A DNA stretch of 64,000 nt from Verticillium longisporum (lineage: Eukaryota > Ascomycota > Sordariomycetes > Glomerellales > Plectosphaerellaceae): positions 4,340,001-4,404,000 of the forward strand of contig JAETXT010000002.1 of assembly GCA_019188255.1 (NCBI GenBank). Reading direction: 5' to 3'. The position numbers and the translations under genes were made by a program. The notes under the pieces were generated by a model. That model did no database searches, was not told the DNA's origin, and was given only the letters and a program-made list of their open reading frames with translations. Shown here piece after piece: positions 58,274 to 64,000 of this stretch. Numbering within the stretch: the stretch's first letter is position 1; each line of letters starts with the position of its first letter.

Positions 58274-60509
58274 TCACCAGTACAAATCGCCAATCTCTTC
58301 CCTCCTCGTCGCTTCATTGTTCTCAATCTCTACAACATCGCCCTGCATACCCCCTAACGTTCGTGAAGCTTCGGCCCCCGGCTTGCGCCCGTCACCCTCG
58401 AGGTAACCAATGCTGGGTTTCGCTTCCCGCCTGCCGAGCGCCCACCGCCTGAAGAACCACGCCACCCTGGCCGCCTGGTGCCTGGCAAAGTCCCTCTTGG
58501 AGTGCTCAAACACCGTGTCGAGGTCCTCGAGGCTCCGCCGCTTCGTCTCCTCCAGCAGGAAGAACACGAGCACGAATGCCACGACGTTGAGCCCGCTAAA
58601 CAGCCCCAGTGCGCCGGCGTCCTTCAAGCTCGAGTTGATCCTCGGGTAGAACATGGACAGCAGGCCCGCGAAGCCAAGGTTCACGGCAATGGCGAACGCC
58701 GCTCCGCCTCGCGATGCGACAGGGGAAGCTCTCGGACGCGTACGTGAACGGGATCGGCCCTAGGCCGGGGCTGTTTCCCGCCGCGAACAGAAACAGCCAC
58801 ACGGTGCCACGCGGCCCCTGGGCCCCGCCCGGCGCCTTGACCGAGGGCCCCCCCGCCGCCATGAATGCCGCCATGAGCGGCAGCGTCAGGTTGAGCCACT
58901 TGCGCCGGCCCAACGTGTCGATGGTGCGGATCGCCGGCAGGCAAAAGACAAAGTTGACCGCTCCGATGCCGAGGCTGTACTGCATCGCCGTCGCCCGGTT
59001 CGTGCCCGCCCGGCTGAAGAGCGTGCCCGAGTAAAAGGCGAGCACGTTGATACCGCAGAGCTGCTGGCTGAGGTTGACGATCGAGCTGCTGACGAGCGCA
59101 TTGCGCAGCCGCCGCACTCGAAAGAGCTGCTGGTACTGCCGGAGGAAGTTGACAGACGTTTCTGACATGCTCGTCTTGCGTGGGGCGCTGACCAGGGGCT
59201 CGCCCCTGTCGATGGACTTTTGCAAGAGATAAATGTCGCGCAGCGCCTGGAGCTCTGTGCTCCGCAGCTTGCGGATAATTTCGTACGCGCTTTTGGGGTT
59301 GTAGTTTGGACTGGACTCACGCAACAAGTAGCGTGGACTCTCGTCGCAGAACCAGATGACCAGGATGAAGAGGGCCAACGAGGGCACGGCCGGTGCAGCC
59401 ATGATGAGTGCAAACGTGATCTTGTCTGTCTTGGCTGTGCTGAATATAAGGTTGAAGGCAAACCCGATGGCGATGCCACAGGCCACCCAGAGCTGCCATG
59501 CTAGAATTGACGTGCCTCGCCACAAGCCAACGGCAGTCTCACTAGCAAGAATCGGTGTGCTGACGGCCTTGAGGCCCATACCTGTGACGAACCGTCAGTG
59601 ATGCCCCCCTGGCTTGATCGAAGCTTATCATCTACGTACCGATGCCGTTGACGAGTCGGATCCCGAATAAATGGTACCATGTCGTTGCAAACGCCGACGC
59701 AATCGATGTTGCAAAGATTAAGAACGCCGCGATGGCAACACCTCCCTTTCTTCCGAGGTAGTGGTTGACCGGCAGAGCCAGAGGGCACCCCAGAAGTGCG
59801 GCGAACAAGAATGGGGAGGCGTTGGCGGCACCAAGCTTCCAGTCGTCGCCTGTAAAGTTTGCCAAGGTGCTCGAAACGTCGGCGTCTTCGCGATCGCCGA
59901 TTGTGTGAAGTCCAAAGACACCATCATACAGAGCCCCGCCGTTGAAAGAAGATTGGACATGGCCTGGCGATCAGTTTGTCAATCATTGTGTCCTGTATTC
60001 GGTTCTGTTACTCCACGCACCTTGTAGAAAAGCAGCCAGAGAGACCGTCGCTATGATGGTCCAGACGCCACGCTCGCCGAGCGGAACATCGCGCTCCCGA
60101 CGCAGAGCCTTCTTCTCGTCATCACTCAGCTTGACTGGAAGACCATGGCTTGCTCCAGGGTCGGAACTGCGCGCAGCAACTTCGTACAGCCGAGGGTCTT
60201 TCGCCACGAGTATGCCGCGAATGAGCTTTTTGATGTCGACAAATAGGAACTCTCTGACGAATTTCCGAGCATCCTCTTCGAGCTGCGCGTCACTGAGTTG
60301 ACCTAGATGCAAAAGTCAGCGCTGAGACATGTGGTATCGTTCGAGACTAGACGCTGGCAGCCCGCCACTTGGAGCTGAGAGACCGTTGACCTACCGAGTG
60401 GGTTGTCATTGAATGTCTGAGCATAGGATTGTCTTCGCGGTGCGGGGCGACTCGCAGGATGCACATCACTCAACGGCGTTGACATGGCAAAAGAATTCAC
60501 AGTTGCCAT
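58274..60509 (-). CDS. MFS sugar porter with two single-base frameshifts
   Basis: Exons 60395-60509, 60021-60302, 59640-59963 and 58274-59581 are joined by GT-AG introns, about 676 aa if frame were continuous. A long cytosolic N-terminus (QLSDAQLEEDARKFVREF) precedes 12 membrane segments. Sugar-porter marks are GRKGG after helix 2, the RLVNGIGMG motif, ESPRYLL after helix 6, QQLCGINVLAFYSGTLF and GRRKWL. Near 58723 the frame breaks after YASESFP. Near 58705 it changes again, and the family sequence resumes as FAIAVNLGFAGLL through to the TGA at 58274. One missing C (5-C run read as 4) and one missing G (3 read as 2) restore both. The tail includes an ETKRRSLEDLD motif typical of the family. 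Substrate is unknown. Confidence 0.85.
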
Positions 60510-61878
60510 GTTTTCATGGTGGTATGGAAGCACTGGGATATGCCTGTTCACTAAGGGAATAACGAAGACTCAGGGCCGACTAGGTTGAAAGGGCGATCTT
60601 TCAACAAGGCAAGGCATTTCTCGGCCTACGGCCTCGGACCAACGGTCAGCATATTATATATGAATGCGCCCATTCTTTAGGCTCACACCAACTTTCGGTG
60701 TACTGTGCCAGCCCGGTCTTAATAGTGGCTGGAAGACTCCTGCAGGTCGGTCACACAGATTCATCTACTGCGGTCGTCGGGTTTTTGTAGCGGAGGGCAC
60801 AGCGTCTCCCCGAGAAGCATACCGAGCACCTGCTTCTACGGACCACGGAGATGCGATGAGCTCGAGAGAGATCAGTCGTCATTCGTATTGAACACGAATG
60901 CCGACGCTCATTCATGGTTTAGCTTGGTGGTCGCCTGCAATGCTGACTTCAACGGTGTCCAGTGTCAGGGCCAGGCAGGCAATGGTTGAGTTGCATCTCG
61001 CCCAGTATCGAACGTCATCGGGGAGAGTGAGGCGAGGTGACCGGTTGGTTGCCTAGCTGTGAGCCTTGTGGCTTGTCCAAGTCATCTGGGATGAGCTGCG
61101 CCTTGTTGATGAAGGCAATGATGCTTGGGTGGTACTGAGTGAAGGATCACTCTTGCTGATCTTGAGGCTTTACAGTCAGCCACCAGCACACTATTGGCTA
61201 GGTGCTGCAGAGATGCCGTTGTGAGTGTGTCACACTTGTGTTGATGCCCCCGAGATCAGCGAATCCTGCACTGCAGCTAGGTCGCGGTGCCCCTTCGTTT
61301 AATTTCTGGGCAACCTCCCCCGCGTTTGCTGCCGTCGAGCTGCACAGGGCTGTGCCAAGAGGCGGGTGTTGGGCCGTCTTCGCCGGTGATAGGATGACGA
61401 TCTCAATGCACGTTGACGTTATAGTAGCCTGTCCGCGTACCATGAGTATGCTGTGTGCTTTGTGTTCAGACAATCCGGTATCGCCTGGCTGGAGCCTGGA
61501 AGTCACAGTTGAAATAGCGGCCAGGGCCTTGATGCTCGCGCCCAGATCGCTCCCCCTGCCTGTGTGAAGGGTTCAGGTGATACCTCCGCCTCTTGAAGGC
61601 CATGTGCGTATGGTTGCGATGCAGCTGACTGATTACGGCGGCTTGCCACTTTCCTCTCTACCTTACATTAGCTGGTGTTTTCAGATCATTTCCATCCCGT
61701 CTCAACTTTCGAGTACCCCGTCACAACTCCAACTTGAAGGCTATCATTGTACTTCGCGTCGTGTTCAAAGTTCACTGCAATAAAGCCATTTTAACATCCG
61801 GGGAGAACCCATTCTTGCTAGTAAACTTTACCGTCGTCTTGATCCGAATGGCTGGGCAGATCAACTGTGTCGACAAAC
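60510..61878. other. Divergent promoter region
   Basis: Between the MFS porter and the ankyrin gene, which are transcribed away from each other. Short ORFs only, with no domains. Confidence 0.5.
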
Positions 61879-64000
61879 ATGGATCCAGGAAGCATAGCTG
61901 CGCTTGTGGCTGCGGCCATCGAAGTGACCGGCAAGCTGTTCATAGGCATTGGAAAGTTCACAAATGATCAACGAGAGGTCCCGGCTGCAATCAACGACTT
62001 CAAAGAGCGGATCCAGACGCTGCAGGCCTCTCTGAAGATGCTCGCTTCGGTGGTTGCCGGTCGAGCACAGCAACAGCTGCCTGTCGAGAAGGAGCTCCGC
62101 CAAAATATTGCGCAAATCCTCAGGTCGTGCAAGACCGCGATCGAACGTCTCAGAATGGAGCTTCCGGAACTCACAGACAGCCCCGGCTTTTTGGGAAGAA
62201 CGAAAACGACTATAGTCATGACGATCAAGTCGGGGGTGATTCAAGGTCTGCTCTCGCACATCAGCTCCTACGCCCAGGTCTTGCAACTGAGCGTCAGTAC
62301 TCTGTCACTGTAGGTTGACCAGCTTCTGAACACCGACATACTTCCCTTGCTAACACATTCAAAGAGGGTCATTACGCGCACAACAAAAATCACAAGACGA
62401 GGTCCAGAAGGAGATCAAGAAGCTCACGCAACAAATCCGATCTGCCGACCTGTTCGCGAACCATGCTTGGACCCGACGCCCTAGCGCAATAAGCTGGGGC
62501 GACACGGAGACACGCTTTGATGACACTGAGGCGTTGAAGCAAGAAATCCATGCGTGGAGGATCTCTGCAGATGACGTTGCGGCGGCCGCGACTTTGCAGG
62601 ATTCGAAGAATAACTTGTCAGACACGTCTCTGACCCAACTGATATCGGGAAGGTCGTCCATCCGAACAGCTCCCTCGACGGTAGGCGTCGAGTCAGAACA
62701 TAAATTTGATGACTGGGACCCGCAGCCGCACAGAAGGGGAGCCAGCCTGGGCCGCGACATCCTCGAGGTGCAGTACGAAGAAAATCAAAGCATTGTACAA
62801 CAATTGGAAGACTGCGGCATCTTTCTCCGGGCGTCGTCGTTTCAGAAGAGAGGTATTGAAATGAGGGAGCAGCTCTGCAGTCCAAACCACGGCGTAGAGT
62901 TTCCGTTCAACCATCGAGCCGCTATGAAGGAAAAACTCGCCGACATTCTCCTTTCGTGTGAAACGAGCGCCGAAGATTCAGAGGCCCAGGGTATTCTGCA
63001 AGGCGTCCTCGCTGAAGAGGCTGTTCAGCCAGAAGACCAGCAGGACCAAGTTCGACTTGGCCGTTTATACCACAAGCTTGGCAGCCTTTTCCGCCGGCAC
63101 GGCAACCTGGACCAAGCCGAAGAGTTTCTGAGTCGAGCTCTCGAAGACAGACGAAATTCCGGTACCGTGCCTGCCCTTGAAGTCCACCAAACTGCGGAGC
63201 TTCTGGTCGATGTTCTGCAAGAGCAAGGCAAGTTTGACGAGGCTCGAGGAATCCGGAAACGACTCCGGCAGATATACCCAGACGAGAACAACGACAGCCC
63301 AGTAGAAAGCAATGAGCTGTCGAGAGCATATGCTTGGTGTACCGAACACGGGTTCGATATCGATGCTGAGACTTTCAGCTTCAACGCCTATTGTGAGGAG
63401 CTCAACACGACGCCAGTACATCTGGCTCTCACTGAACGTGACACCGAGATCCTGCCTCTGATGGTAAAGCATGTAGCTCATCTGGATGATGACAGTCACG
63501 AAAATCTAGCCACACCTCTTTTGCTTGCTGCCTCGACGAGGAATCGTTTATCAGTCGAGATACTTCTTCAGTACGGTGCCAATGTCGATAATCGGGACAA
63601 TCACGGCATGAGTCCTCTCCATCGATGCCAAACTCGAGAAGGGGGCGTGCAAGTGGCCACTCTTCTCCTCGACAAGTGTCCGGATGTACTGGACATGGTT
63701 GACAAGCAGGGTAAAACAGCCCTGTACATGGCCTGCGAGAAGGGAAACAGAGAGATGGTCAAGTTCTTGCTCGAGAGGGGCGCTGATCCCAACATTTGCC
63801 AGAGGACACCGGGTACGGGACGAGCTAGCACTGACAATGTGTGCACGCCGCTCATTGCCGCGATCAAAGACGTGCCAGATTACACGTGCAAAGTTGCCAT
63901 CGTGGAGGATCTTCTTGTTCATAAGGCGAACCCACAATTGACTGATGCGTACGGTGATACGGCTTTCATAGCAGCGAACGGTCTTGGACTGCCTCGAGAC
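61879..64000 (+). CDS. STAND N-terminal / TPR / ankyrin-repeat protein, 3' end beyond window
   Basis: Exon 1 (61879-62309) and exon 2 (62365 to the window end) are joined by a GT-AG intron, at least 689 residues, open to the last base. The N-terminal ~130 residues (MDPGSIAALVAAAIEVTGKL, then helices) match the fungal N-terminal domain found in front of STAND NTPases. A coiled, charged linker follows. Two TPR-like helical pairs lie at about 375-450 (LGRLYHKLGSLFRRHGNLDQAEEFLSRAL is the first type). Ankyrin repeats begin near 493 (TPVHLAL) and continue off the window, with LLQYGANVDNRDNHG and LLERGADPNICQ as typical loops. No NACHT or NB-ARC P-loop is seen between the N-terminal domain and the repeats. 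Function is unknown; by architecture it may be a receptor or adaptor in self/non-self recognition. Confidence 0.82.

Overview
The window is nuclear DNA from a filamentous ascomycete (Pezizomycotina). A Sordariomycete is most likely, but that is inference. The evidence is short GT-AG introns of about 40-75 nt, GC-rich third codon positions, an intron-containing tRNA, and a gene set typical of moulds: BCK1, FIG1, FMP25, a long GH47 mannosidase, a GH5 steryl-beta-glucosidase type, and a PNP-NACHT-ankyrin NLR. I see no transposon, rRNA, CRISPR array or biosynthetic cluster.

Layout. 0.7-11 kb: a SEC14-type lipid transfer protein, the kinetochore protein NSL1/Mis14, a small conserved fungal protein, the proteasome ATPase RPT3, and the folliculin homologue LST7. 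11-18.6 kb: a 7.6 kb stretch with no gene I can support. 18.6-30.6 kb: a tyrosine phosphatase, the mitochondrial RCC1-like protein FMP25, COG3, a YMC1-type mitochondrial carrier and TIP20/RINT1. 30.6-38 kb: gene-poor DNA with tRNA-Glu(UUC) and two weak small ORFs, then a FIG1-domain membrane protein and a CorA-like protein whose 5' end I could not resolve. 38-42 kb: a PNP-NACHT-ankyrin NLR whose PNP domain is broken while the rest is open. 43-60.5 kb: a GH47 alpha-mannosidase, the MAPKKK BCK1, a GH5 glucosidase and an MFS sugar porter. 61.9 kb to the end: a STAND-N-terminal/TPR/ankyrin protein that runs off the window.

Most genes are housekeeping. Several act in Golgi/ER trafficking or nutrient signalling (SEC14, COG3, TIP20, LST7) or in cell-wall signalling and glycan processing (BCK1, GH47, GH5). 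The accessory part is the right half, with two ankyrin receptor-like proteins about 20 kb apart.

Two things stand out. (1) The NLR has an uninterrupted NACHT-ankyrin exon with near-identical 99-bp repeat units, but its upstream PNP exon carries two stop codons and a frameshift. (2) RPT3, BCK1 and the MFS porter, otherwise intact, each carry small frameshifts, all in C/G runs. RPT3 also has seven substitutions packed around its sensor-1 and arginine-finger motifs. The frameshifts look like homopolymer base-call errors; the RPT3 substitutions and the NLR stops do not fit that explanation as easily.
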